Positions 43,513 through 52,548 of a stretch of DNA of 64,000 bases are shown here, one piece after another. A model generated the notes under the pieces. That model was not told the origin of the DNA. It made no database searches and was given only the letters and a program-made list of their open reading frames with translations. Made by a program: the position numbers and the translations under genes. The stretch spans positions 1,371,419-1,435,418 of the forward strand of contig NZ_FOHS01000001.1 in the NCBI RefSeq assembly GCF_900111515.1, given 5' to 3'. Position 1 is the stretch's first letter, and every line of letters begins with the position of its first letter. This stretch comes from Hymenobacter actinosclerus (GTDB lineage Bacteria; Bacteroidota; Bacteroidia; Cytophagales; Hymenobacteraceae).

Positions 43513-44355
43513 CATTTCCTGCTCGTGGAAGGCCACGAGGTCGTCGATGGGGGAGCGGATGATTTTGCCGACTTCCATGCCGTACTGTTTGGCTACCTGG
43601 GCCAGGGCGTCGCGGAAGTTGTAGCCCACCGAACCGATGCAGTTGAAGGTGTAGTCCTGGTAGTTGGGGTAGTGGCGAACGATGTTCTCGAAGAACGTTT
43701 CGAAGCCCTGCACCACGATTTCGCGGCAGTAGCTGATATTGTTGTGGTCGTAGGTGAACTTGGCGAAGCTGGCCAGGAAGCGGTTGGGCAGCGGCTGGTT
43801 GTAGAGCCGGTCGAGAATATCGTCGCGGGTGAGCTTGAACTCCTCCTGGAAGATTTCCTGCAGGCCCTCGGGCAGCAGCCCGCGCAGGTAGTCGCGCAGC
43901 AGGCGCTTGCCAATAAATGAGCCCGAACCCTCGTCGCCCAGAAAGTAACCCAGCGAGTCGACGTTGTGAATAATTTTCTGCCCGTCGTAGAGGCAGGAGT
44001 TGGTGCCGGTGCCCAGGATGGCGCCGAAACCGGGCTTACGGCCCAGCAGAGCGCGGGCCGCAGCCAGCAAATCGTGGTCGACGCTGACGGTGGCGTTCGG
44101 GAACGTCTGGCGCATGGCGGCGGCCAGCACCTCGGCCTTGGCCGCCGACGATACGCCGGCCCCGTAGTAGTACACCTCGGTTACCTCGGCGCGCGGTAGG
44201 TTGTCGGGCAGGTTATGGTCGAGCGAATCGGCCACGGCGGCCGTCTTCATGAAGTCGGGGTTGTAGCCCTCGGTATTGAAGTACACGCGGCTGCCGTCCT
44301 TATCGAGCTGGCACCAGCTGCTCTTAGTCGAGCCACCATCGGCAATTAGAATCAT
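43507..44355 (-). CDS. BadF/BadG-family ATPase, N-acetylglucosamine kinase-like
   Basis: This 282-residue ASKHA-fold sugar kinase has phosphate-1 motif LIADGGSTKSSW at the N-terminus, phosphate-2/adenosine motifs GAILGTGTNSCL and GSVGYNFRD, and a GDEGSGSFIGK block characteristic of N-acetylglucosamine kinases. Start ATG 44353-44355 places the motif at residue 4; upstream in-frame residues are not conserved-looking. It lies beside a starch locus and may phosphorylate an imported amino sugar or glucose. The last Lys and stop codon lie in the 82-bp repeat arm. Confidence 0.88.
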   Translation of the reverse strand: MILIADGGSTKSSWCQLDKDGSRVYFNTEGYNPDFMKTAAVADSLDHNLPDNLPRAEVTEVYYYGAGVSSAAKAEVLAAAMRQTFPNATVSVDHDLLAAARALLGRKPGFGAILGTGTNSCLYDGQKIIHNVDSLGYFLGDEGSGSFIGKRLLRDYLRGLLPEGLQEIFQEEFKLTRDDILDRLYNQPLPNRFLASFAKFTYDHNNISYCREIVVQGFETFFENIVRHYPNYQDYTFNCIGSVGYNFRDALAQVAKQYGMEVGKIIRSPIDDLVAFHEQEMK

Positions 44356-44589
44356 CGGGAAACTGGAAAAGGTGAAAAAACGTGGACTGAAATAGGGGCT
44401 GCTGCCGTCGTTGCCCACAAGCTAAGCACGGAAAAGTTTCCGGGAGAAAAAACAAATATGGCCAAGTCCTGCCGGTTACTTATGCCAGCTGCCAAACTCT
44501 TAAAGCAGTAAAAGGCAATAGAAAATTTTGACTGTGATTAAGTGACTGATTGACAGAGGCTAATGAAGTAAAAATTTTGATTGGAAATA

Positions 44590-44611
44590 ACTTTATATTG
44601 TAATATAAAGT
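44590..44611. promoter_or_regulatory. Perfect 22-bp palindrome, candidate operator
   Basis: ACTTTATATT-GT-AATATAAAGT is a perfect 10-bp-arm palindrome 88 bp upstream of the T9SS cargo gene, in an AT-rich stretch. A shorter palindrome with the same ATTGTAAT centre (52376-52389) lies upstream of the CBM-esterase gene. The remainder of 44356-44699 shows no gene. Confidence 0.45.
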
Positions 44612-44699
44612 AGTAATTTTAGGAGAGAAAGGCGAGTGAGTAACGGCTTACTCTCTGTCTTTCATCACTTTCATTTCACCCATTTTCTTCTTCATTTTT

Positions 44700-45791
44700 A
44701 TGAAAAAACAGTTTACTCTCGCGGCCCTCGGGCTGCTGACGGCCGGTGTTTTCTCGGCCCAGGCCCAAACCCTCGACGGCAAAGTGCAGCCGGCTGAAGG
44801 CTACGTTAAAATCGGTGAGTATAAGAGCGCCGTTCGCGGCTTTGGCGACCATGGCCTGGCGGCATTGTACGCCAAAACCACTGCCACCAAAGTATATATT
44901 GCATTGGTTGGAGCGGTGGAAACGAGTGGCAACTCGCTTCAGATTTATATGAACCTGCCCAACAAAACGGGGGTGGCTTCCGGCACCAAGCTCCCCACCA
45001 GCAGCCTCACCGGCACCTCCTTCGAGAAGGCCGCCCCCACCATGGAAATGGAGGTTGACTACGCTTTCGGGGCAAAAGCCGGAGCGACCAATTCGGCTAC
45101 CAGCATTATCGACTATACCAGTGTTACGGCTGGCAAAGCGAAAGACCAACTGACGGGCGACCTGCCTATCGATGGAACCGCTATTACCGTTACGGCAGGT
45201 GTTACCGGCGGCCTTGCCAAAACCCGGATGGCCTTCCTGAACAAAAATACTCTTACGGCCCACACGGGCATCGAGGGCTGGGAGATTGAACTGGATAAAG
45301 CAGACCTGGGTATTACCAGTGGAGCAGTTATTCAGCTGTTTGCTGCCCAGAACAATGGTGATGGCGGCTACTTCTCGTCCGATGTAATTCCGGAGGTAAC
45401 GGGCAATACAGCCCCGCAAACGTTGCCAATCGGGACCAATAAAGAAGGCAACTTCGCCCTCGACCCCAATTTTGCCACGCTGCCCGGTGTTCAGTTCATC
45501 AACTACGCGGCCGTTGTAACTGCCAGCCAGTCGGCCGTAGCCAGAGCCCTCAAGTTTGGCGTGTACCCTAACCCCACGGCAGGTCAGGCTAAAGTATCCT
45601 ACGTGGTATCCGGCCAGCAGGAAGTAAGCGTGAACGTATTTAACGCTCTCGGCCAGCGGGTACGCTCGGTTGCTTCGGGCCGTCAGAGCGGTGTGCAGGA
45701 GTATTCCTTCGGCGACCTGGCTTCGGGTGCCTACTTCGTGAAGCTGCAGGTGGGTGACCAGAACACCAGCCAGAAGCTGATTGTGCAGTAG
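44700..45791 (+). CDS. Secreted T9SS cargo protein of unknown function
   Basis: This 363-residue protein has a signal peptide (cleavage near SAQAQ), then one beta-rich domain (about 25-280) starting TLDGKVQPAEGYVKIGEY, which resembles carbohydrate-binding (DOMON/CBM9-like) sandwiches only in general character. A C-terminal type A T9SS sorting domain follows (about 285-363; FGVYPNPTAGQAKV, GAYFVKLQVG). It sits within the starch locus and probably binds glycan at the surface; this is inference. A strong terminator follows. Confidence 0.8.
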   Translation: MKKQFTLAALGLLTAGVFSAQAQTLDGKVQPAEGYVKIGEYKSAVRGFGDHGLAALYAKTTATKVYIALVGAVETSGNSLQIYMNLPNKTGVASGTKLPTSSLTGTSFEKAAPTMEMEVDYAFGAKAGATNSATSIIDYTSVTAGKAKDQLTGDLPIDGTAITVTAGVTGGLAKTRMAFLNKNTLTAHTGIEGWEIELDKADLGITSGAVIQLFAAQNNGDGGYFSSDVIPEVTGNTAPQTLPIGTNKEGNFALDPNFATLPGVQFINYAAVVTASQSAVARALKFGVYPNPTAGQAKVSYVVSGQQEVSVNVFNALGQRVRSVASGRQSGVQEYSFGDLASGAYFVKLQVGDQNTSQKLIVQ

Positions 45792-45841
45792 GCAGATTCA
45801 TCTTCAGCAAAATCTGTCGGCTGAGATTTTTGATTACCGCT

Positions 45842-45883
45842 AAAAAAAAGAGCCTTCTGCTGCCAGCAGAAGGCTCTTTTTTT
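45842..45883 (+). terminator. Intrinsic terminator
   Basis: AAAAGAGCCTTCTGCTG pairs with CAGCAGAAGGCTCTTTT, with flanking A- and T-runs, 50 bp after the cargo gene stop. Confidence 0.92.
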
Positions 45884-45940
45884 CCTCACGCGCTTCGTAA
45901 GGTGAGTGTGAATCGATAATACCTGCCAACTTACTGGCAC

Positions 45941-45972
45941 AAAAAAGCCGTTCCAGTTGATGGAACGGCTCT
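45941..45972 (-). terminator. Terminator of the susCDE operon
   Basis: AGCCGTTCCA pairs with TGGAACGGCT; on the minus strand the stem is followed by six T. It lies 27 bp after the SusE stop. Confidence 0.88.
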
Positions 45973-45999
45973 TTGTAAACGAAAAAGATACTCAGCCGA

Positions 46000-46827
46000 C
46001 TACTTTTTTATCAGTGTGAAAGTAGGCTTGGGCTTGGAGTTCAAGTTAAGCGTCACCTCGTAGGTGCCGGCTTCCGTCAGCGAGAGGTTCGGCGGATTAG
46101 GCGTTGGCTCTGCGTTGTAAGCTAGCTGGCGGCCTTCTGGCTTGGAGGCATCACCTGCGCCACCGTCGCCAAGGTTAACTGTCCAGGCACCGTTCGAGCG
46201 GAACTTGAACTCGTTGGAACCGGCAGCAGTAGTCAGCTTCACCACGGCCTTGTAGGTACGGGTGCAGAAATCGTAATTCAGAGGCGTATCAGCGTCCCAG
46301 CCTTTAGGCGTGGCCGAGCCAATAATGGCCCAGGTATCGGCCGGAGCAGTCTGGGCCTGGTAAGGGGAGGCCTGGATGGCCAGTGCGTTGGAGTAAACGG
46401 GGTCTACGCTCTCACTGATCGTAGCCTTCAGGCGAACATCGAGGGGCGTGGGCTTGGGAGTCGAAATGTTGCAGTCGATGGCGTTGTACACGCCATTCAG
46501 CTCCGCTCCGGTAAAGGTCTTCTTCAAATCAGCCCCGAGCGGGAACTCCTGGGCGTTGGCAAAGTTGGTACCAGCCGGGGCCAGTTGCAACACGTATTTC
46601 ACGCCAGCCGGAAAACCGTAGTCGCCCGCCGAGGCCGTGTACGTAACGGCTGTTGCGTTGGCAGTAGCAGGAGCCAGGCTGGCAGTGGTAGCCGAAGCAG
46701 TCAGCTGCGGGGTAGTGCTCATCTTGAGCGTGACCTTGGTCTCGTCTTTTTCACAAGACGTCATCGTCAGGGTCAGACCGGCCAGGGCCAACCACCCCAA
46801 AGACAAGCGGGTAATTAAAGAGCTCAT
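46000..46827 (-). CDS. susE: SusE-like outer-membrane lipoprotein
   Basis: This 275-residue surface lipoprotein has lipobox TMTSC (Cys25). An N-terminal SusE domain (about 30-150; YVLQLAPAGTNFANAQEF) is followed by a C-terminal starch-binding-like domain (about 165-275; DTWAIIGSATPKGWDAD, AYKAVVKLT-like strand, NEFKFRSNGAWTVNLG), the typical SusE/SusF fold that holds maltooligosaccharides. It is last gene of the susC-susD-susE run and ends at a terminator. A stem-loop separates it from susD. Ligand specificity (starch) is inferred from locus content. Confidence 0.88.
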   Translation of the reverse strand: MSSLITRLSLGWLALAGLTLTMTSCEKDETKVTLKMSTTPQLTASATTASLAPATANATAVTYTASAGDYGFPAGVKYVLQLAPAGTNFANAQEFPLGADLKKTFTGAELNGVYNAIDCNISTPKPTPLDVRLKATISESVDPVYSNALAIQASPYQAQTAPADTWAIIGSATPKGWDADTPLNYDFCTRTYKAVVKLTTAAGSNEFKFRSNGAWTVNLGDGGAGDASKPEGRQLAYNAEPTPNPPNLSLTEAGTYEVTLNLNSKPKPTFTLIKK

Positions 46828-46857
46828 GAGGAAATGGAGAAAACGGTGAGAAAATGA

Positions 46858-46903
46858 CCATTTAGAAGCCGGCTCTTACATACAAAAGCCGGCTCCTAAA
46901 TGG
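46858..46903. other. Intercistronic stem-loop between susD and susE
   Basis: CCATTTAG / CTAAATGG ends enclose two AGCCGGCT units, giving a hairpin without a T-run. It may stabilise or partly separate the susCD and susE transcripts. Confidence 0.55.
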
Positions 46904-46911
46904 TTCGGCTA

Positions 46912-48561
46912 TTAATAGCCCTCGTTCTGTTTCAGGTTCTGATTGACCGCCAGATCGGCCGCCGGAATCGGGTACAGGCGGCGGAAATCTTCCACGGCCC
47001 GGCCCGATGCTACCCCACCTTTCCAGGGCCACAGGTAAGCGTTGGTTGTAAAGCGGCCGTACCGGATAAGGTCGGTGCGACGATGACCTTCCCAGTGAAG
47101 TTCCCGGCCGCGCTCATCGAGCAGGAAAGTAGGCTCCTTCAGTACTTGGCTCGTAACGTCGGCTACGGCGCTGGGCGTGCTGGTGGGCAGTCCGAACGCC
47201 CGGCGACGAATCTGGTTGACGTAGCCCAAGGCCAGGTTGGCGTCGCCGGCACCACCACGGGTAACAGCCTCAGCGTAAATAAGCATCATCTCGGCCACCC
47301 GAATCATGGGGAAGTCGACGCTTGAGAAGTTCTGCGAGCCGCCCAGTGCATCGCCTTTGGAGTTGACGTTGCGGAATTTGAGCACGCCCAGCCCTTGGTT
47401 GAACTGGCCCAGATCGTTGATTTGCAACGTCTGGCCTTCGGTCCAGAAGCGGCCGCGACGGTCGAGTGCGGTGTCGGGGAACAGCTTGAAGAAGGCGCTG
47501 GTAGTGCGCAGGCCCTGCCAGCCGGTGGTCTGGCCCACCTTGCGCTGCCAGGCCGCCGACGAGCCGGTCGAGCCGTTGACCAGGAAAGTGGTGCCGCCGT
47601 AGCTCTGAGTCGTGTTTACATCGAATACGACTGGCCAGATCACTTCATTGCGGGCCGCCGACGTGTTGTTGTCGCCCAGAAACACGCTGCCGTAGGCAGA
47701 GGCTACCTTGCCGGGTGCGGCCTCGGTGAGCTTGTAGCCGGCATCGATTACGCGCTTGGCCTGAATGGCGGCGTCGTTGTAGCGGGCGGTACCCGTGTAA
47801 ACCTGGGCGTTGAGGTAGAGACGGGCCAGCATGCCCCAGGCCGCCGCCTTGTCTACGCGGCCGTACTCGTTTGTGCGGGCATCAGCAAAGTTGGCGTCTT
47901 CGCCCAGTTCCATCAGCTCCTTTTCCACGAAGGTGAAGTACTGGCTGCGGGTGTAGTAGGGCGGCTGGAAAAAGCCTACCGGGTCGCTTTCGGTAACGAA
48001 TGGGCCGTTGCCGTACAGGTCCATGGCGTGCATGTAGGCCACGGCCCGCAGGAAACGGGCCTCCGCCCGGTACTTGCGCACTGTAGCCGCTTCATCGGCA
48101 CTCAGGCGCTTACCCAACTTGTCGTCGGTTGACTCCCGAAGGAATTCGTTGCAAATGGATACTTCGTAAAAAATGCGGCTGTAAAGTCCCCGCGTGAGGG
48201 AGTTGGCTGCCGACCAGTTCATGTTGTGCCAGTCCTGCACGCCGGGGTCGTTCCAGGCTACTACAGCCTCATCAGTGGAGAGTTCCTGCGCGCTCCAGTA
48301 CTGGCGGATGTAGTCGGAAGTTCCTTCATCGATACCCCCAATATCTTCTTTACCAGCGGGGCCCTGCTGGCCGGTAGTGGCAAAGCCGGCGTAAAGCTTG
48401 GCCAATACTTGGCGGTAGCCCTGCGCGTTGGCATACACTTTATCAGGCGTCAGCTCGAAGCGGGGCTCCTGGTCCAGGTCTTTGGTGCAGGAGGTGCTAC
48501 CCGCTGCCAGGGCCAGACCGGCCGAAGCCATGAGCAGCCCGCGAATGATAGATTTTTGCAT
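46912..48561 (-). CDS. susD: SusD/RagB-family nutrient-binding lipoprotein
   Basis: This 549-residue surface lipoprotein has lipobox GSTSC (Cys25). It has the SusD N-terminal helical/TPR framework (ANAQGYRQVLAKLYAGF), the mid-region YRAEARFLRAVAYMHAMDLYG and the C-terminal FLLDERGRELHWEGHRRTDLIRYGRF block, all diagnostic. It caps the SusC channel and presents glycan for TonB-dependent import. It lies 11 bp downstream of susC, so the two are co-transcribed. Specificity for alpha-glucans is inferred from the GH13 and SusE neighbours. Confidence 0.95.
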   Translation of the reverse strand: MQKSIIRGLLMASAGLALAAGSTSCTKDLDQEPRFELTPDKVYANAQGYRQVLAKLYAGFATTGQQGPAGKEDIGGIDEGTSDYIRQYWSAQELSTDEAVVAWNDPGVQDWHNMNWSAANSLTRGLYSRIFYEVSICNEFLRESTDDKLGKRLSADEAATVRKYRAEARFLRAVAYMHAMDLYGNGPFVTESDPVGFFQPPYYTRSQYFTFVEKELMELGEDANFADARTNEYGRVDKAAAWGMLARLYLNAQVYTGTARYNDAAIQAKRVIDAGYKLTEAAPGKVASAYGSVFLGDNNTSAARNEVIWPVVFDVNTTQSYGGTTFLVNGSTGSSAAWQRKVGQTTGWQGLRTTSAFFKLFPDTALDRRGRFWTEGQTLQINDLGQFNQGLGVLKFRNVNSKGDALGGSQNFSSVDFPMIRVAEMMLIYAEAVTRGGAGDANLALGYVNQIRRRAFGLPTSTPSAVADVTSQVLKEPTFLLDERGRELHWEGHRRTDLIRYGRFTTNAYLWPWKGGVASGRAVEDFRRLYPIPAADLAVNQNLKQNEGY

Positions 48562-48572
48562 GGGTGGGAAAA

Positions 48573-51500
48573 TTAGATGCCGAGGTTAAGACCGAATGTG
48601 AACGTGCGGGCCCGGGGGTAGAAATTGTTGTCGATACCGCTCGCAATTTCCGGGTCGATGCCGTCGTACTTCGTAATCAGGAACGCATTCTGAACTGCTG
48701 CACTCAGGCGAAGGTTCGCCTTGTCGTTGAACAACTTACCCACATTGTAACCGAGGGTAATGTTTTCGCAACGCAGGAAGGAGGCGTTCTGCAGGTAGTA
48801 GTCCGACAGCAGTTGCTGGCTGGTAAAACCGGTGTTGTAAATATCGCGCGGAATGTTCTGCACGAAGCCCGTGGAGCCCTTGGCGTTGGCGAAGTTGGCC
48901 AGGTTGGCAGCCACACCGTTGTACACGTAGTTGCCTACGTTGCCGCGGAAGAGCGTGCTCAGGCTCACCTTCCGGTAGCTAACCGACGGCGTGAAGCCCA
49001 GGGTCAGGCGCGGCGCAGACTGCTTATAGCGGTAAAAGTCGGTGGCATTGGGCGTTACCATACCATTGCCGTCGATGTCTACGAACACGCCCTGCAATGG
49101 CCGGCCGTTAGCATCGTATACCTGCTGCTGAGCATAGAAGGAGTTCGAAGGGAAACCAACAGTCTGAATCTGAATGGTGTTGCCCGTGCCGCCCGGAATG
49201 CCGCCTACCTGGTAGCCGGTGAAGCCCTCCGTTTGCGGGCCGAGGCTCGTGATTTCGTTCTTGTTGTAGGCCAGGTTGAAGTTCAGGTCCACGTTCCAGT
49301 CCTGCGAGCGAACTGCTGCCCCATTGATCAGGAACTCAACACCGCGGTTACGCAGCGAGCCTACATTGGCGTTGAGCCGGTTGGTGAGGTTACCACCGGC
49401 CGCTACATTTACGTTGGCCAGCAGGTCGGTGGATTTACGCTCGTACACCTCGATGGCACCCGAGATGCGGTTGTCGAGGAAGCCGTAGTCTAGGCCCACG
49501 TTCCAAGTGGTTGTATTCTCCCAGCGCAGGTCGCGGTTGTAGCCCGATGAGCGGTAAGTAACAATGCCCTGGCCACCGAGCTGGTACTGGGCGGCTGCAT
49601 CGCCGAGCACGTAGCGGGGCAGGTAGTCGTACACGCCTCCAATATCCTGCTGGCCGGTGCGGCCATAACTGGCGCGCAGCTTCAGCTCCGAGATGGTGTT
49701 GTTGTTGGCCAGGAAATCCTCGCCCTTCAGGCGCCAGCCCAGCCCCACGGCCGGGAACCAGCCGCTACGGTTGCCGGGAGCAAAGCGCGACGTGTTATCG
49801 TTCCGGACGGTGGCCGTCAGCAGGTAGCGGTCCTTCACGTTAAGCGTAGCCCGGCTGAAGTACGAAAGCAACACCAGCTTGGAGTAATAGCCCGGCACGG
49901 TCAGCTTGTCTTCAGGGTTGAAGAGCGTATTCTGGTCGAAACGGTAAGCCAGGAAGTTGTCGCCTTTATTAACGAAGCTCTGGTACGAGTAGCCGCCCTG
50001 GATATCGAAGCGGGTGCCGCCGAACTGCTTGCCGTAGGCCAAGTAGGCCTCCAGCAGCTGCATATTCTTGCGCTGGTTGAACTGCTTGTAGCGGCCATTC
50101 AGGCCAGGGGTGCCCAACTCCTTGGCGTTGAAGTTGCCGAAGTCGGTGGGCTGGTTGGTGGTGGCTCCCTCGCCCTTCGACACATCGGTGCCCAGGTTGA
50201 GGTTAGCCCGCAGGCCCTCCACCATCGGCAGGCTATAGTCGAGCTGCACGTTACCGATGAAGCGGTCGACGGTGCTCACGTTGTTGGTGTTGCGCAGCGA
50301 GGCTACCGGGTTGCCGGGAGCCAGACCCAGGGGCGTACCGTTGGGCTGCAGGAACTGAAAATACCCCCCGTAAAGGCCATACTGGTCGCCGGTGCCGAAT
50401 ACGGGCTGCGTAGGATCGAAGAGTACGGCGCTGCCTACCTGGCCGTCGTCGATGAAGCGGTTATCAACCCGCGTGCCCTTCGCATTTACATTCACTTTCA
50501 ACCGGTCGTTGAGCAGTACCGGCGAGAGGCTGATGGAGCCGGAATTGCGCTTCAGGTTGTTGGTGATGACGATACCATCCTGATACAGATTGCCGTAAGA
50601 AACCCGGAAGGGCAGCTTGCCCACCGAGCCGGTCAGGCTGATGTTGTTGTCGTAGGTGGCGGCCGTACGGAAAATTTCCTTCTGCCAGTTGGTGTTGGCC
50701 GTGCCCAGGGCAGCTATCTGCCGGGCCGAGCCATTGGCATTCACAATGTCGCGCAACTCGCCGGCGTTCAGTACGTCGTACTCCTTAAAGCGCTGCGATA
50801 CGGAAGTCTGCGACGACAGGTTTACGGTCAGTTTCTCGCCTGATAATCCCTTCTTCGTCGTTACCAGAATAACGCCATTGGAGGCCCGGTTGCCATAAAT
50901 GGCGGTAGACGAGGCATCCTTGAGTACCGTTACCGACTCAATGTCGTTGGGGTTGATGAGCGTGAGCGGGTTGCTGGCACCCGAAATACCGTCCTTATCT
51001 ACGGGCACCCCGTCGATAACGTACAACGGGTCGTTGTTGGCATTGAGCGAGGAGTTACCCCGGATGCGCACGGTAGCGGCCGCGCCCGGAGCTCCGCCAA
51101 CTGTCGTGATGCTGACGCCGGCAATCTTGCCCTGCACCAGTTGCTCGGGGTTGGTTACCTGGCCCTTTACAAAATCCTTTTCCGTGATGGCCGTTACGGC
51201 GCCGGTTACGTCCTGCTTACGCTGGGTGCCGTAACCCACTACCACTGCCTCATTGAGCAGGGTGGTGTTTTCCGACAGCGTTAGGGTAGGTACCGCCGTG
51301 TTCTGGCCCGCCGTTACGTTAATGGTCTGGCGCTGGGTGGTGAAGCTCACAAACGAAATAATCAGCGTCTGTGGCCCGGCCGGAGCGTTCTGAATCAGGA
51401 ACGTGCCATCACCATTGGTCGAGCCGCCCAGGGAAGTGCCCTCAAGCAGCACCGTTACGCCGGGCAGGCCCTGGCCCTTCTCGTCGAGCACCCGGCCGCT

Positions 51501-51593
51501 AACCGTACCAATTCCTTGCGCGTAAGCACTGCTGATGCCCGCGCCCGCGCACAGGAGCGGCAGCACCATTTTCGCCAGATAAGGGTTTTTCAT
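48573..51593 (-). CDS. susC: SusC/RagA-family TonB-dependent transporter
   Basis: This 1006-residue outer-membrane importer has a signal peptide (cleavage near SSAYAQG), a carboxypeptidase-regulatory-like domain (about 28-105; VSGRVLDEKGQGLPGVTV), a plug with the SusC signature NEAVVVGYGTQRKQDVTGAV, and a 22-strand barrel ending FTFGLNLGI. The start is ATG 51591-51593 (MKNPYLAK), directly before the signal; an ATG 42 nt upstream is weaker. No SusR-like regulator or anti-sigma (FecR) gene is next to it, so its control is not evident; the upstream 955-bp spacer is unusually long. Confidence 0.95.
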   Translation of the reverse strand: MKNPYLAKMVLPLLCAGAGISSAYAQGIGTVSGRVLDEKGQGLPGVTVLLEGTSLGGSTNGDGTFLIQNAPAGPQTLIISFVSFTTQRQTINVTAGQNTAVPTLTLSENTTLLNEAVVVGYGTQRKQDVTGAVTAITEKDFVKGQVTNPEQLVQGKIAGVSITTVGGAPGAAATVRIRGNSSLNANNDPLYVIDGVPVDKDGISGASNPLTLINPNDIESVTVLKDASSTAIYGNRASNGVILVTTKKGLSGEKLTVNLSSQTSVSQRFKEYDVLNAGELRDIVNANGSARQIAALGTANTNWQKEIFRTAATYDNNISLTGSVGKLPFRVSYGNLYQDGIVITNNLKRNSGSISLSPVLLNDRLKVNVNAKGTRVDNRFIDDGQVGSAVLFDPTQPVFGTGDQYGLYGGYFQFLQPNGTPLGLAPGNPVASLRNTNNVSTVDRFIGNVQLDYSLPMVEGLRANLNLGTDVSKGEGATTNQPTDFGNFNAKELGTPGLNGRYKQFNQRKNMQLLEAYLAYGKQFGGTRFDIQGGYSYQSFVNKGDNFLAYRFDQNTLFNPEDKLTVPGYYSKLVLLSYFSRATLNVKDRYLLTATVRNDNTSRFAPGNRSGWFPAVGLGWRLKGEDFLANNNTISELKLRASYGRTGQQDIGGVYDYLPRYVLGDAAAQYQLGGQGIVTYRSSGYNRDLRWENTTTWNVGLDYGFLDNRISGAIEVYERKSTDLLANVNVAAGGNLTNRLNANVGSLRNRGVEFLINGAAVRSQDWNVDLNFNLAYNKNEITSLGPQTEGFTGYQVGGIPGGTGNTIQIQTVGFPSNSFYAQQQVYDANGRPLQGVFVDIDGNGMVTPNATDFYRYKQSAPRLTLGFTPSVSYRKVSLSTLFRGNVGNYVYNGVAANLANFANAKGSTGFVQNIPRDIYNTGFTSQQLLSDYYLQNASFLRCENITLGYNVGKLFNDKANLRLSAAVQNAFLITKYDGIDPEIASGIDNNFYPRARTFTFGLNLGI

Positions 51594-52548
51594 GGGAAAA
51601 ATATTAGGGGGTTGAGATGGATTTTCCGCTCTCATGCGGAGTGGGAATTTGCGGACGGCGGCCAGTTATCAACCAGCGACAGAAGCAGATGTTGCTATGC
51701 GTTGCCAAGCTGCTACAGGTTGGATACAGGACTGCCGAAAGGCGCAGAAACAGCGCAAGGTAAGCCTCACCTGAGCATAAAACTAAGCTCCGAAGTACCC
51801 AAAACGGTTTAGTTATAATTGCATTATGAGGCATCCGCCTCCTTAAGCAACGAGACGACTGTGCCTGAAACACGCCGCCTGCTCCCTGGAATCGACCTGC
51901 AAATCAGCCCGGTTGCCTGCGAAAGTGCCATGAATCAGCTTGTTCAGAAAGGTGCATCCGGGGTTACAGTCGACCAAATTGGTGGTAAAAACTAATACTC
52001 TATTGCCTGAAGCCGATTCAGTGGGCTTTTGAATTGGTGAATAAAGGCTCAAAGAAGTCGGAATACGCAAAAAAAGCGGCTATTTAGTGTAATTCATACA
52101 GGGTAACGATGCTGAATTGATAAATCGAAGCCATTTTGGCTATAGGTGAGAGGCTATTCGAAGGGTGTGAATGCGACTGTATGGCAAATGGAGGAAAAGT
52201 TTAAGTCAATAGGGTGGTAATAGTGTCCTGGCTGGGAGCCTGATTTTCATTCCTTTTATTTGCACATAACCCAGTCGTTTGTACCCGTTCAGCTACTGGC
52301 GCCTGGCAGTGCCCAAGAAGCTGCCAGTGGGTTAAGCCAACGAGTAATGGTGAGAGCTTACTCACCTGCCTTGGTACCATTGTAATGGTGTGCGCTCAGC
52401 CGAAATTCCCGGAAAAATGCAGGTTGCTAAAATGCCCTGAAACCGGGTGCCAGGCCTTCGTACTTCCGGGGCGTACACTGCTTCGCTCGATGAGCAGATT
52501 CGGGCGTAGTTTGCAGCTTGTCTGTTCTTCTATCTAGCCGTTTGGGTT
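51594..52548. other. Long spacer between susC and the CBM-esterase gene
   Basis: This 955-bp divergent region has no convincing gene; short frames on the minus strand look accidental. It is less GC-rich than the coding flanks. It holds a palindrome ACCATT-GT-AATGGT (52376-52389) and a nearby GGTGAG-agctta-CTCACC inverted pair (52349-52366), both candidate regulator sites. No clear TTG/TAnnTTTG promoter pair was found. Confidence 0.5.

Noticed and set aside
51604..52070. Short minus-strand frames (75-89 codons) upstream of susC
   Set aside because: No domain, no promoter pair, no conserved-looking composition; they lie in a less GC-rich spacer and overlap each other.
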